Shown: positions 1-11,425, counted from the stretch's first letter. The stretch is DNA of 64,000 bases from Elmis aenea (GCA_947652605.1 OX393577.1:33359466-33423465), one strand, 5' to 3'. A program made the numbers and translations. Notes: generated from the sequence alone by a model not told the origin.

Positions 1-153
1 TGTAGCTATGTGTGTTTAATTTAAATAAGACGAATTATATCGAAAATTAAACTGTAGATCTGTCCTTTTTTCTTATGTTAGGTTCTAACCTAATCATTTT
101 CTTTCAAATTTTTGCTTTTGAAAATATTTATTTATTATTTCTTCTAAAGATCT

Positions 154-219
154 CGCGGGCCGGATTAGAACTTTACGCGGGCCGGAGTTGGCCCGCGGGC
201 CGGAGGTTGCCCACCGTTG
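154..219. mobile_element. right-end remnant of an old hAT element
   Basis: GC-rich text with repeated 'gcgggccgg' blocks runs into a degenerate end (ggttgcccacc then gttg) resembling the usual hAT terminus ggttgcccacccctg. It is followed directly by gtctagag, which is also the target duplication of the next element. The left end is outside the window or decayed. hAT assignment is by resemblance only. Confidence 0.45.
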
Positions 220-227
220 GTCTAGAG

Positions 228-835
228 CAGGGGTGGCCAAGCTCCTTGATAGTCCGAGCCATTTTTCAAAATTTGAAATTTTTCGCGAGCCGCAATTAAA
301 TACGTATTTAAAAGGTATGCAAAAAAGGTATTAAATATTTTTTTTTTACAGAAATTATATTTATTGAAAACATAAATAAAAGTACAAAATATGTGTATTG
401 AATTTAAATATTAAAAATTAAACACATTTATTTTATTTCTCTTGATAATTCTTTAAAATTTGGTGAATAATTGGTGACAGCACTTCTCAGTAATTCTTTG
501 AGATGCTGGTTAAATAATACTGATCGGTGAAAATCGGTCTGGAGTCGGTCGATTACGGACGATTACGCCACTGTTTATGTTCGTTCGCGCAGTTTTCGAT
601 GAGTCATATCATTCTTAACTTGGACGGAAATGAAATTTGTTACAACGTTGCACTTAGTCTTTCATATTTGTTGTCAGTAATTTAAAAGACATTTTGAAAC
701 ACATACGGAACGATAATAATTTTTTTAAATATAATAGCACAAAAATGAAAAGGGAACTCGGGTACATTTATCGAGAGCCACAAATAATCCTTCAGAGCCG
801 CATGTGGCTCGCGAGCCGCAGGTTGGCCACCCCTG
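228..835. mobile_element. non-autonomous hAT element (608 bp)
   Basis: The ends are inverted (caggggtggccaa and ttggccacccctg) and flanked by an identical 8-bp duplication gtctagag (220-227 and 836-843), the hallmark of hAT insertion. The interior is AT-rich and noncoding; short open frames are mere extensions of the termini. The GC-rich subterminal blocks (gagccgcatgtggctcgcgag) are typical of Buster/Charlie-type hATs. It depends on a transposase supplied elsewhere. Confidence 0.9.
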
Positions 836-868
836 GTCTAGAGTCTAGACAGAGAACAAGCATGTTGG

Positions 869-2636
869 CAGGGGCGTTAACTTTGGGGGCCCTGGTCTAA
901 TACTGTTTGGGGGCCTACCCACTTAATCCAAATTAACCCAAGTTTGGATTAGTTGTGATGACTCATTCGCCATTTTGCAGAAAAACTTTTTTACCCTTTT
1001 TAAATAGGAACAATAAACATCAAACAAATAAAAAATTAAATATATTAGGTATCTATTACTTTAAGTAACAAAAAAAAAAGAAACGACATACTTTTAGGTC
1101 AAAAATAAAGACTAAGAAAAAAATAAACAAAATTAATAAATATTTAATAATGAAATAAATAAAACATTCTAGTAGTTATATAATGTGGCTATTTTTAATA
1201 CATTATAGTCATTTAAAGCGCAACTCTTCTGCATTTTTTTTGCTGCAAATTCTTTAATTTGATTATCATATTGTAAATCTTTGGTTAAATCTGAATTTAT
1301 TGAAAGAATTGATAAATATTTTAATCTTTCATTCGTCATTGCTGTCCAATATTTGTTTTCTATATAGGACATCTTGGAGAAGGATCGCTCCGCCTCACAG
1401 ATGGTGATTGGCAACGCCAATTTTTTTTTAAAGATTGTATAGCAATTCGGCAAAACATCGACAAGCTTCTTTTCATAAATTAGTTTGAATATATATCACC
1501 GCATGAGTCGTATGAATCTGGCTTAGTCTGTAAGTAGGATTTTAAATGAATGCATTCATTGACTAAATGTTCGTCTATGTCATCCGAATAATAATCAACA
1601 TTACGTGCACTTTTCAAATCAATATTCTCGATATTAATGTCTTGCAAATCCATTAAAAATTTGAATCTTTTGCTAAATTCCCCATATCCCCATCTTCTGT
1701 TTAGATCCACAATTAACTTATCTAATGCAACGTTTAGCGTATCCCGTTTAAATTTTTCTGCTCCATTTAGCAAAACTTTCTCTGTAGATTTATCCGAAAA
1801 TTTGGAAGTAATACGTCTTTTTTATATCACTGTATTCTTTTTCCACACCGGTACTTAATTTTTTGGCTGTCTCCTCGTATTCGTTTAGTTTCAGATCTGA
1901 TTTTTCTTGTATGCTGCTCAAGAATGCTTCTAATGTAATTAATTTCTCACCACATATGTCTAAGCCTGTGGTCTGCACTTTTTTGTGAATCTCTCTAAAA
2001 TTTCTTCCCAAAATACATTTAAAATCGCAGTTTCAAGTTTCGCCAAATTATTATATAAATTCTGTGCCTCTCTTCGAAAATCAAGTGTCTCATTTATATT
2101 GTCACTAAATGTTTTTAATATGTTCATAATATCACCGTAACTATTTTTTAAAGCTCTAACAGCATCATAGTGACAAGACCATCTAGTTTGACTAAAACTT
2201 TTTATCAAAAAATTTTAGTTTTGTTTCACGATTTAGAAGCTCCCATCTATGAGTAGATGCAGAAAAGAAAACATATATTTGTTGCACTACTCCAAAAAAG
2301 TTCACAATTTGAGTTGCAACTTTAACCGCTTCCCCACCAACTAGATTTATTTTTGACGTGATCGCTCAAACAAGTAATAGTAGATTGCTGAATCGCTAGT
2401 ATGATGGTGACTCAACAATACTGATGTCTTCGATATTCGATACCATGCATTTCGTTTGTTTTGTGGATATTGACAAGTTAAAGTTTGGTACAACTGATGC
2501 AAGACTTTTAGAATTCATATAATAGTATTTGCAAAAAGGTAGTTTTAATATTCTTTTTTTTTTACTGCAAAGAGGGCCCTTTGACTACGGGGTCCTGGGC
2601 TGCAGCCCATAAAGACCATGACTAAATCCGCCTCTG
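869..2636 (-). mobile_element. hAT element with decayed transposase (1768 bp)
   Basis: The termini caggggcg...cgcctctg are flanked by an exact 8-bp duplication catgttgg (861-868 and 2637-2644). Transposase fragments read on the minus strand. Autonomous hATs of this type are usually longer than 2.5 kb, and the N-terminal transposase half is missing, so this is an internally deleted copy. It starts only 25 bp after the previous hAT's target duplication. Confidence 0.9.
1169..2400 (-). pseudogene. hAT transposase fragments (ZMYM1-like), broken
   Basis: Read right to left, successive minus-strand frames give pieces in the order expected of a hAT transposase. At 2210-2330 there is a stretch ending STHRWELLN. 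At 1960-2208 a piece contains TRWSCHYDAVRALKNSYGDI. Middle pieces lie at 1790-2011 and 1480-1773. The C-terminal dimerisation region at 1169-1453 carries LPITICEAERSFSKMSYIEN and ERLKYLSILSI. The THRWE and TRWSCRYDA motifs are known from the ZMYM1-like/DUF4371 group of hAT transposases. At least three frameshifts separate the pieces, and the BED finger and first catalytic region are absent. The gene cannot give an active transposase. It could in principle be a domesticated exon, but the intact element termini argue against that. Confidence 0.8.
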
Positions 2637-2644
2637 CATGTTGG

Positions 2645-3472
2645 AGATAATATATATTTGATTTGGTCATATGCGTACATGTATTTGTTTGTGTTTTGTG
2701 GAGTAAGAAACGCATTACCCTACTAGTGACCTGTGTTTACAAAATTAAGAGATATAAAGTGGCATTTTGCGCACTAAAACAAGTTAATAAAATGTTTTTA
2801 ATATCTAGAATATTAATTTTACTTAATTTTTTATTACATATTCGTTAATTAGATAAAGGGTTCTCGCTAATTAGACTAATAATTACAATGCCATAAAAAT
2901 TAATGAGTGCTTTTTAATAATTTTTGAAATAAATACTGCTAATTTAAATAAAAAGTTGCCTTTGTTAGTAAACAAATAGTTAACAACCAGCTTAACTGCT
3001 TTTTGTTAAGTTTCTTATCAATATTGTGCATATTATTATGAGTGTATGTATCCGATAAAAATGGGGTTGTAGTTAATAACAGAACAATAAATACTTACAT
3101 ACAGGGTGTGCCAGATATAATTTAAATCTTGATTATGTCGTTTGTTTTTAAAAATAACGTTAAAAAACTTATCTATAATTCAACAGCAAAAAAAGCTGCT
3201 TTCAATGAATTTATTATAAATTTTAAATTGTTATGTACAAGTGTTTTACAAACGCGTTTTACATTTTTTTAAATAACACTCGTGTGACATTTTTGTAAAA
3301 TTCGATAGTAAATGACCTCATCTTTATATTAAAATTTCTGGTTATGACTTTTCCAAAAAACTATCAAAAACAAAATATAACTTAAAACGAAAAACGTCGA
3401 CTAAAGGTTGTGTTGAAATAATACTTTTTTTTTCAAAGCATTTATTCTTCCTCTTTATTTCACAGTTTAGGC
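2645..3472. other. AT-rich DNA, no gene seen
   Basis: I see no coding signature here. At about 3103 there is a lone 'acagggtgtg' terminus of the kind that ends several small elements in this window, without a matching partner nearby. Confidence 0.5.
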
Positions 3473-3622
3473 CAGGGGTTCTAAACCTGATTCGATACTG
3501 GAAAAAAGTTGACGAGCCATGTTCAAATAGAGGCAAATATTTCGTTATAACGTGTGCCACATTAATTAAACATTAAACAATTCAGTTATTTTAAATTATT
3601 ATAATAATAAAAATAAGAATAT

Positions 3623-3925
3623 ACAGGGTGGTTCACCTAGAAGGGCCACTATTGGGATCTCGTAAACGGTAAGAGCTACAAACAAGTTTAAATTAGACAA
3701 ATTGTTCCATTTTCGAACACCTTTTCAATGATGCTTTAATGTTTTAAAAAAATGTCCATGGCACGCTGGATAATAAACAAAAATCGTGCCATGGAAATTT
3801 TTAAAACATTAAAGCATCATTGAAAAGGTGTTCGAAAGTGGAACAACTTGTCTAATTTAAACTTCTTTGTAGCTCTTACCGTTTAAGAGATCCCAATAGT
3901 GACCCTTCTATCTAGACCACCCTGT
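3623..3925. mobile_element. palindromic MITE (303 bp) inside a hAT remnant
   Basis: The left half (acagggtggttcacctagaa...) is repeated in inverted orientation in the right half (...tctagaccaccctgt). The arms are about 140 bp and nearly meet in the middle (atggcacgctgg/aatcgtgccatgg). It has no coding capacity. The acagggtgg terminus and adjacent TA suggest an IS630-Tc1-mariner-type element, but the superfamily is inferred. Confidence 0.8.
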
Positions 3926-3989
3926 GTAACTTCACACAAAAAAAAATTTATTTTAAAAATTTTGGAAAACAGTAATAATTTTGAAAAAT

Positions 3990-4476
3990 CTTTGACAACA
4001 ATGCCTTCTTTGGCAGTGCATTTCATTTGCAATTTTCTTGCTGTTAGGTGACTATGCCAATGTACCTATTCGTAAGCAATCATCAACGGTGGCATTGGTA
4101 AGTCAAGATCCGTTTAATTATATTTATCGTTAAAAATAATGATTCGCATAGATAAGAAAAAGATGAGGATTTAATTTTATAAGCTCCATTACATCAAAAA
4201 CTTTTCCAGGTCATCTAGAAAGTGTCATCTGTAGTGTAAAATAAAATATAATGTTTTTCTGATGTTCTAAGAAATCTAAGATTTCTTCTTCAATTTCGTT
4301 TGTTTTTGCTTGAACAAGTATTGATACGATTCAGCCATGTTGGTAGTTTGTATTTGTGAAATGAAAAAAGTTACAAAAAAACAAGCGATGGGTTCAATAA
4401 TGGTAAATTGCTTAAATCTATTTTCAAACAGTTCCAAAAGCATATAAGTATTCTTTTTTACTACAAGATAGCACAT
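3990..4476 (-). pseudogene. hAT transposase C-terminal region (SCAND3/ZBED-like), broken
   Basis: The minus strand first gives LFENRFKQFTIIEPIACFF (about 4380-4440). Then comes YLCESLFLTINIIK (about 4115-4155), and after a frameshift LTNATVDDCLRIGTLA followed by SKKIANEMHCQRRH (about 4010-4090). This order matches the C-terminal dimerisation block of SCAND3/ZBED5-type hAT transposases, where Y-x-CE-x-LFS is followed by LT-x-x-HL-x-x-CLRIA and a terminal KQCQ-SH. Stops and a frameshift make it nonfunctional. Recognition is from motif order, not alignment. Confidence 0.6.
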
Positions 4477-4522
4477 GTATCTTTAATTTGCTAAGAAGTT
4501 GACATATCTGCTTCTTTTCCTG

Positions 4523-4842
4523 TACAGGGTAGACCACATATTTGGGGTAGACCAAATTCGAAAGTTTTACCGGGCATCTCGATTCACATAATATTTCGTG
4601 AAAATCTGATCCTGGTCTCGTGGTTTATTTTTCCAAAATAAACACGCCTGTTATCAGATGGCACTACAGACAAAAAATGAAATTTCATCGATTTTGTAAA
4701 TTTACCATAACTTCTTTATTTATAAAAATAAAAACGTGAAAAAACTGATAACACAGGAGTGTATATCTCGGAAAAATAATCCATCCTATAAGATTTTTGC
4801 TAACTGCTATGGTAACCGAGATACCCCGTAAAATACCCTGTA
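4523..4842. mobile_element. small TIR element (320 bp)
   Basis: It starts tacagggta and ends taccctgta. Subterminal inverted similarity extends inward (ttttaccgggcatctcgatt against the complement of aaccgagataccccgtaaaa). TA dinucleotides lie at both edges. No coding sequence is present. Confidence 0.7.
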
Positions 4843-5164
4843 CTTTTCATACGATATATAAAAAATCAGAGATAAGAATTAAATTCAAAAGATGCTCAGC
4901 TAAATCGTTATTCACAACAGACTTCAAATTGCAAGACCTGTTTTTTTTTTGTAATTTAATGGGACAATTAACGCGAATACTGTGCTGTTGTTTACTTCAA
5001 GTAAGGCAAGAAAGCGCCTTGAAAAAAATTTAACGCTCATAAATCTAAAGATACTATTATCTTTCTCACCTACATATAAATATGTAGGTAGTTAAAATAT
5101 TCATTTTAAATCATGATAGTTTTAGGTGTTTCAAATGTCTCAAAAATATAACAAAAAGCTATGT
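4843..5164. other. AT-rich spacer, nothing recognised
   Basis: Short AT-rich sequence between the small TIR element and the 3' end of the Penelope-like element. No motif is recognised. Confidence 0.4.
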
Positions 5165-7002
5165 TGTAGGCTTCCGCGGCCGATGTCCAATGTATACAGG
5201 TTGTTTCCGGGTTGGAACCGCGTCGAAGGTTTCTTCATAACCGACGTTTCGTCCTCCTTCATCGGGAACATCTTCAGGGGTTGTTGGTTAAACAGCAACT
5301 GGCGAGTCATTTGTGTCTGGTGTATTTATAGTAGGCTGTGGTTGATGATGTGTGACGGGCGCTGGAGCGTGCAATCTACTGGTTATCAGCCTCTTCCAGG
5401 AGTTGTGGAGGGGGTAGCCGTTGTCTCGGTTGATGTTGTTTGGGTTTTTGAATATCTCTATGGCTTCCCTAATTTTGCGGGGGTAGTATCGTGATGTTCT
5501 CGATAGCACTTCTGTTTCGGCAAATTTGATGTTGTGGCCGGTATCATGTTTGTGTTCAGCTAATGCTGATTGAGTGATGTGTTTCAGTCTGGTGTCCCTT
5601 TCGTGCTCACTGATTCGCGTTTTGATAGTTCTTGGTGTCTCCCCAATGTAGACCTTGCCGCATGTGCAGGGTATTTTATAGATCCCCTTGGTTTGAAGCG
5701 GGAGACTATCCTTGACGCTGGGTAGGCACTCTGATAATTTTCTGTGGGTATTGAACGATGTTCTAATATCATGTTTTCGGAGAATTTTGCTGATTCTGTC
5801 TGTAACATTCTTGATATATGGCAGATAGGCGGTGGTTGTTGATGTTGTGGTCGTGTTCTTAGTTTGTCTGATCCTGTCGGGTTCCAAGAATCGGGTGATC
5901 GTTCGTTGGATGTCCCGTTTGTTGTACCCATTGTTGGTTAGAGCATCCGTTACTTTTACTAGTTCTGATGGTAAGGAGTCCGGTTCGGATAGTGTAACTG
6001 CCCTGTGAACTAGCGAGTTGATGACGGATTGTTTTTGTGACGGGTGATGGTGAGACAGCGCGTTCAGGTAACGGTTGGTGTGTGTTGGCTTCCGGTAGAC
6101 CGAGTGTCCCAGCTTACGGTTGGGTAGTCGAGTCACGAGTACGTCCAGAAATGGTAGCTCGCCGTTGGTTTCGATTTCCATGGTAAACTGAATATCCGGA
6201 TGGTGCGCGTTTAGATGTGTGAGGAAGTCGGTTAACGTATTCCGTCCATGTGGCCAGATGATGAATGTGTCGTCGATGTATCTAAACCAGCATTTTGGTT
6301 TTAATGGGGCCGAATCCAATACTTCTTTTTCAAATGCTTCCATGAATATGTTGGCTACGACTGGTGATAGAGGGGAGCCCATAGCTGCTCCTGCAATCTG
6401 CTCGTAGAACTCTCCTCGAAATAGAAAATATGTGGATGTGAGACATGCTTTTACTAGTTGGGCTAAGTCTGTTGGTAGGTTGTTATCCATTAGCATCTCT
6501 TCAATGATGGTGATGGTCCGTGATTGGAATCTTCGTGAAGAGAGATGTAACGTCAAAGCTGATGAGTATATCTTCGGCATCTAGGGTAAGTTCTTGTATG
6601 CGTTGAACGAAATGTTGTGAATTGAGTATAAATGAGTTGGATCTTCCAGTAAATGGCTTGAGGATTTCCGAGAGGTATTTTGCCAATTTGTATGTAGATG
6701 AATCTATGGTGTTCACTATAGGGCGAAGTGGGATGTCCGGTTTGTGAATCTTTGGTAGACCGTAGAGTGTTGGCGCTTTTGAGTTGCGCGGTATAAGTGT
6801 TTTTTGAAGATCCGGCGGTATGGACGATGATTTGATGGCTGCAGCAATCTGTTTTTCTATCCGTGAAGTTGGTTGCGTGTAAGATGTTTATATGTGGCAT
6901 CTTGAAGTAGAATGTTGATTTTTTGTTCGTAGTCCGTGCGGTTTAAAACCACGGTGGCGTTACCCTTGTCAGCGGGTAGGATGACAATATCGTTGTTGGT
7001 TT
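5165..7002 (-). mobile_element. Penelope-like retroelement, 5'-truncated
   Basis: A minus-strand retroelement identified by its coding content (reverse transcriptase joined to a GIY-YIG endonuclease). After the stop codon, the tail reads in frame into gaagatgttcccgatgaagg and aggacgaaacgtcgg, a conserved tail known from Penelope-like elements. Homology begins abruptly at about 7002 inside the N-terminal RT region, so the 5' part is lost. The base composition is less AT-rich than its surroundings, suggesting a younger insertion. Confidence 0.85.
5288..7002 (-). pseudogene. Penelope-like RT with GIY-YIG endonuclease, two frameshifts
   Basis: The longest frame (5288-6580, 430 residues) contains RT motif B GAAMGSPLSPVVANIF (from residue 64), the catalytic YIDD (100-103) and the downstream block GELPFLDVLV. 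A thumb-like SVYRKPTHTNRYL follows. The GIY-YIG nuclease has GIYKI at 299 and VYIGET at 310, followed by R and EH residues of the family. Upstream, in another frame, come LYGLPKIHKPDIPLRPIVN and ISFDVTSLFTKIPI (6530-6850). Farther upstream and shifted again is ILPADKGNATVVL (6880-7000). The frameshifts lie near 6525 and 6870. RT copies the element RNA and GIY-YIG nicks the target in intact elements. Both catalytic cores look preserved, but the protein would be interrupted. Confidence 0.88.
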
Positions 7003-8008
7003 AAATTGTTGGTGTAAATTTATTCGTATTGCATTTAAATTTTGGTATTAAGGGTTATTTAGTGGTTAGTTTAGAATAAAATTAACACATCAATTCAACT
7101 TTTTAAAAGAATAAGAGTATCCTCGACTAAAAAATGATGTAATTTAGCTTTTTAGCCATTTAAAACATTTTTGTTAAACAACAAAGAAATAGAACAACGC
7201 ATTTGAAATAAAACAATTACAGTTTTAATTCCGACTCATCTATCCAAAAAAGGAAACAAAAAAATCTGTTTCATTTTGCTATTTACTATTTTTATTTTTA
7301 CCTTTTGTATCGTTCCTTTTGCATTAAAATTAAGGAAGACAAAAAAATATCTAAAGCGTATAAATGCCCAATATATTTATTACTGCACACCTGGTTGACA
7401 ATTTGACTAATAAATGTTTTTATGATAATATTCCTTCAGTAAGTTTATATTTTTATATTGATAGTGGGTGGAGCTGTTAGTTAACATGGTAAGTATTTAC
7501 ATAATTATATTAATTATGTTAACCAGTAAATCTTGTTGCTCAACTTTTTTAAAAAATCATATAGGTACTATGATAACAACAGTTAAGTATGATATTCTTA
7601 AATAATTCTAGAGTGGTTTCGTCTTTTTGTGAGCGAGCGTTTTTATTAATTTATGGCAATCTGCATTTTTAAGATCGCCGGCCCATTAATTAAGACATTT
7701 TTAATATAGGAAATTCCATTTAAAATTAGTGTCCTTCAAGACTGTCACAACTATAAAATGTCGGTTACTTAATTGAAAGATAATTGTGTGCACGTGCATT
7801 TGTTGTGTTTTCATTTTAATTAAAATTTATAAGAAGCCTGCAATGTCAAAAATGTTTTTACTTATCAATAATAATGTAAAGTATAAAATATTAAACAACC
7901 CTTAATACCCTAAAAACAAAAACTTTGTGCCATGAACAGTTATTTAGAATACGCATTTAACGAAAAGTTTTTTTTTTTGTGTTCTAAAAATAGCATTTTC
8001 GTTTATAT
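7003..8008. other. AT-rich DNA, no gene; one weak inverted repeat
   Basis: No coding signature. 'ggtattaagggtt' near 7041 recurs inverted near 7891 (aacccttaatacc), which could mark the ends of a decayed element of about 860 bp. The match is short and may be chance. Confidence 0.3.
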
Positions 8009-8016
8009 AGGGTAGA

Positions 8017-8464
8017 CAGGGATGGCAAATAGGATTTGATCAGTGTGCCAAAATAAGATAAAATTTAATACAAACTTTTCCCCGTGCCAGTACCTAACCT
8101 AACCTACCTACCAGAAACAACCATCAGTTATTTCGTTCAGTATTGCCAACGTCATGATTTTATGTGTCACTAAATACATATGCAATGAAAAGTTTCGTGC
8201 ATCGCTACAGTTGTTATTTTATTTGTATAGTAATGATCAAATTATTGTATCGATATAAGAAGAGTTGTTATTTTCTGGTATTTTTTATTTTTTGATATTT
8301 AAATAACATGTACTCGTAGTTGTAGATAATTAGCAAACTAATTAAAAACATTTCGAAAAAGTTTAAAATTTTAAAAACAAATTTATTCATAGAATTCTTT
8401 AGGGTGCCGTCGAAAATCTCTCGCGTGCCAAGTTTGGCACTCGTGCCACCTATTTGCCATCCCT
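8017..8464. mobile_element. non-autonomous hAT element (448 bp)
   Basis: The ends cagggatggcaaatag and ctatttgccatccct are inverted. Flanks agggtaga (8009-8016) and agggtagt (8465-8472) match at 7 of 8 positions, consistent with a hAT target duplication. The subterminal gtgcca blocks are repeated near both ends. There is no coding sequence. Confidence 0.82.
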
Positions 8465-8489
8465 AGGGTAGTAGTAACATACATATACA

Positions 8490-9004
8490 CACAGGGTGAG
8501 TCATTAGTGGGGAATCGGTCGATTGTGGCTAAACGGTTTGAGATAGAAAGTTGATTCAAACGCTATTTCATACAGTTCTTTCTTCCGAACACGATAAAAT
8601 TATTTTTAAATATACAGGGTGCGTCATCTCCCTGGAACCAATAGCAACTTTTATATTTCAAATACAACTCCCCATTTTTTATTTAATATTCTTGACCACC
8701 TTCATTTTAACTTTACATCGATATAAAATACTACAGGTTTTTATGCGGCCTTGACACTAAAAAAGAAAAACTCAAAATTTTTCAAGGTTTTAAGTCTTTA
8801 TTTAAACTCTTGAAGTCATTTTTCGAAGCACAGAGTTGTAATTTGGTAAGGAGATGCAGAAAACATTGCTCTATTAGCTCGATACGAAAAAGTTTGAATC
8901 ACGCATACAGGGTGTTTTTTTCAAATGCAAACCCCTGTATTTTCTTATGTCGTCGAATTTGTCTTTAAGAGAGCTTAATTTTTTTTAAAGCATGTCCTAT
9001 ACCC
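8490..9004. repeat. cluster of same-orientation 'acagggtg' termini
   Basis: Termini beginning acagggtg occur at about 8492, 8616 and 8907, all in the same orientation and without clear inverted partners. Each is followed by different sequence. They look like successive truncated small elements inserted side by side. No coding content. Confidence 0.5.
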
Positions 9005-9310
9005 AAAACTCATACTTTTCGATGGATTCGTTAGAAGATGCTCCATTTAAATAACCGCCAGTACCACCATAGTTCTATTTAAAAAAATTGACTTTTTGTA
9101 AAACAAAAAATAAAAAGATTCCACGACCTTCAAAGTCGATAAAAGTAACCTAAATGTCATTTAAAATTTACAAAAACGTTTTTTGGACAATTGTTGACAT
9201 AATAAAATTCAATTTTTGCAGGTCACGGCACCCTTGAACAACAATTAAATTTTGTTTTAAAAATTTTTTGATGATGAAAATTAACCAAAATTGTGCAGTT
9301 GTATCCAAAA
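9005..9310 (+). repeat. dispersed repeat, copy A (partner at 53090-53370)
   Basis: About 300 bp beginning with tcgatggattcgtta and including gatgctccatttaaata, ggtaacctaaatg-like text and a caaaattgtgcagttg-like end. A clearly related, diverged copy lies at 53090-53370 in the same orientation. No coding content is seen. The repeat class is unknown. Confidence 0.7.
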
Positions 9311-9340
9311 TCGCTTCCTCTTTCCACAAATGTAAAAATA

Positions 9341-9528
9341 TACAGGGTGTTCCATTTGAAATAACAAAGTTGGGGTCATTTTCGGCGAAACCGGAAGTGA
9401 AACAAATGGGTCCATGTGCTCAAAAAGCCCGGTTTTTTGCACATATCATATGTCTAAAATGTCATTTATCTAAAATCAAAACTAAAGGGAAAAAAAGGGG
9501 GTGTACCACACTTCATTTACACCCGGTA
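9341..9528 (+). mobile_element. 188-bp MITE, copy A (partner at 34730-34902)
   Basis: It starts tacagggtgt and ends acacccggta, an inverted pair with TA at each edge. The interior (ggcgaaaccggaagtgaaac, catatcatatgtctaaaat, gtaccacacttcatttac) recurs almost exactly at 34730-34902. Two copies sharing both edges define the element. Superfamily is uncertain; TA edges would fit Tc1-mariner. Confidence 0.8.
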
Positions 9529-9837
9529 TAATTAATATTATTAAAGTTTATTTTTTGTTATTTAAAAAAAGGTGAATACGGTCGGTTTTTCGGTATCCGC
9601 TCAACTTATAATATTTTAGTATCTTTTAACAATTTACGTAAAATAAACTACTTCTTTTTATAGGTCATAGTTACAAATATGTTTGTGTTTAAGGATTTTA
9701 CAGTTTTTCAGTTTTTTTTCAATCTTCTCAGAAAGTTAGCTATAGGCTGGTTAGTTTTTTAAACGTCATATAATTGCTTTTGTAATTCTGTTCAACTTTT
9801 TTAACTTAAGCAAGTCTCTCTTCACCATGTAGGAATA

Positions 9838-10291
9838 TGTCGCAGGCAAATAATTATTTCAGGCAATAAGCTTTTGCCTAAGCAAATAGCCTTATAATGC
9901 TGATTTCTATTTAAATGCTATTAAGCAAGCTAAAACGAATGCTAAATATTCACAATACCAAATATAACTCAGTATACATCAGTTTTAGAGGGTTAAGTTA
10001 AAGTTTTTTTTTTTTTTTATAAGTAATAAATATAAACCAATAGATTTGCTTTTATGAAAAAAAAAAACTTTGACCGATTTTTAACCCAACCCTCTATTTA
10101 AAAAGCTTTTATTAACTTCATATAACTAATTATTAAACTGGACACTATTTGCCCAACAACGGTTCCGTCAAATACTATTATGGTAAGAAAATTGTGTTAT
10201 ATAATATGAGTATTAAAAAGCTTTTTGCGCAGGCAGATAGTATTTGCCTGGGCATAAGCTAGTTGCCTAAAATAACCATTTGCCTGCGACA
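9838..10291. mobile_element. palindromic MITE of the tgtcg..aggc family (454 bp)
   Basis: The ends tgtcgcaggcaaat and atttgcctgcgaca are inverted, with further inverted blocks inward (aggcaataagctttt...). Flanks are aata and tata. It belongs with the element at 12368-12656, whose termini are tgtcgtaggcat. The interior holds an inverted pair built on gagggttaagttaaag. No coding sequence. Confidence 0.8.
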
Positions 10292-11239
10292 TATACACTA
10301 GGTCCATATGTTTGAATACAAATGTATTAAAATCATAAGAAATTATATTTTAAATAAAACATTGTTGACAGTATACTCGTAAACAATGTAGGCAGGTAAA
10401 GGCTATCGTATTTTACGAAGAAGTAATTTTTAAACCGCAAACCACCAGTGGAAGTTTATTGGTTTAATGGGGAAAAAACTAAATAATACCTCTATATGTT
10501 CTTGTGTTACGCCAATTTTTAAATGTTAGACGTGATCTATCAGTGTAAACATTGGAATATACTTTCATATCACTTTTACAGATATACTCACCACCCATTG
10601 TTCAAACAGGAAATATCTAATGCAGTAATTTATATCTAAGATGTATAACCAAAACAACGACGTTGCTGATAAAAACTATTGACAGTGAGAAAAGAGAAAA
10701 AAATAATAAACATAAAGTAATGTTACCATTTTTATCGCTTAGTGTTTACTCCTTCAAAATAAACCATAACTGAATAACTTTTTTGTGCTTAGCAGAGGTT
10801 AGCAAAATTTAATATAACACATTTGTGATAAATAAACAACTAGGATTTTGTAAAACAAAGTCATGATAAATTTAAAAATCTTGTTTAATACTTAACATTT
10901 AACAAAAATTACAATTTTTTATCGGGTAACATAAACAGTTCCTGCAATTAAACGATATAATTATTAATAGATACTAAATAAATGTAAAGTAATTAGTAGA
11001 AATAACCTTCATCCATTAAAGTATTTCCATATGTTAGTTTTTTTTTTAAAAATTATATTGTAATGTTCGCTTAATATACCAAGCATGTAGAAGAAAAGTA
11101 AATGCCCTTTAAGAAAAACGCGGAAATGATTTTGTAATAACATAGTTAAAATAATACCGCTTTTTGGTTAAGAACCTTATGGCTGTCAAAATCTTCTAAT
11201 ACCTTTTTGTAATTAACTTTTTTTTGCAATAAAATGAAA
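10292..11239. other. AT-rich DNA, no gene seen
   Basis: Unremarkable AT-rich sequence up to the 5' LTR of the BEL element. No motif, repeat terminus or coding signature is recognised. Confidence 0.5.
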
Positions 11240-11244
11240 ATATT

Positions 11245-11425
11245 TGGTAATCAATTTTGTATATAGATGTAGTTAGGGGAGCGCATAATTATAATGTATT
11301 AATATGTCATGGAAACTTGTTGATAGAAAAATAATAACTATGCTTTTTGGTGCAACGTCAATATAAAACCAACTATTTTACCAGAACTATTTTACTACAG
11401 TCCACTCTATCGGCATCAATTACCA
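11245..11425 (+). repeat. BEL 5' LTR
   Basis: 181 bp, starting tggtaatcaa and ending tcaattacca. By eye it differs from the 3' LTR at about four positions, so the insertion is moderately old or the LTRs have drifted by roughly 2%. Confidence 0.92.

Larger units (their letters stand above)
3473..4500 (-). mobile_element. hAT remnant with transposase C-terminus, one end visible
   Basis: A hAT-like terminus (caggggttctaaacc) begins at 3473, and hAT transposase text reads on the minus strand toward it, so this is the 3' end of an old element. The opposite terminus was not found; it may be hidden or removed by the element starting at 4523. The sequence is interrupted by the palindromic element at 3623-3925. 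Confidence 0.6.

Noticed and set aside
5180..5290. Possible hammerhead ribozyme in the Penelope-like tail (cgatgaaggaggacgaaac)
   Set aside because: Penelope-like elements are known to carry hammerheads. Here, however, the CUGAUGA box is imperfect and I cannot find a pairing stem II; only a covariance-model search could decide.
6219..6407. 62-codon plus-strand frame
   Set aside because: Antisense to the Penelope-like RT catalytic region.
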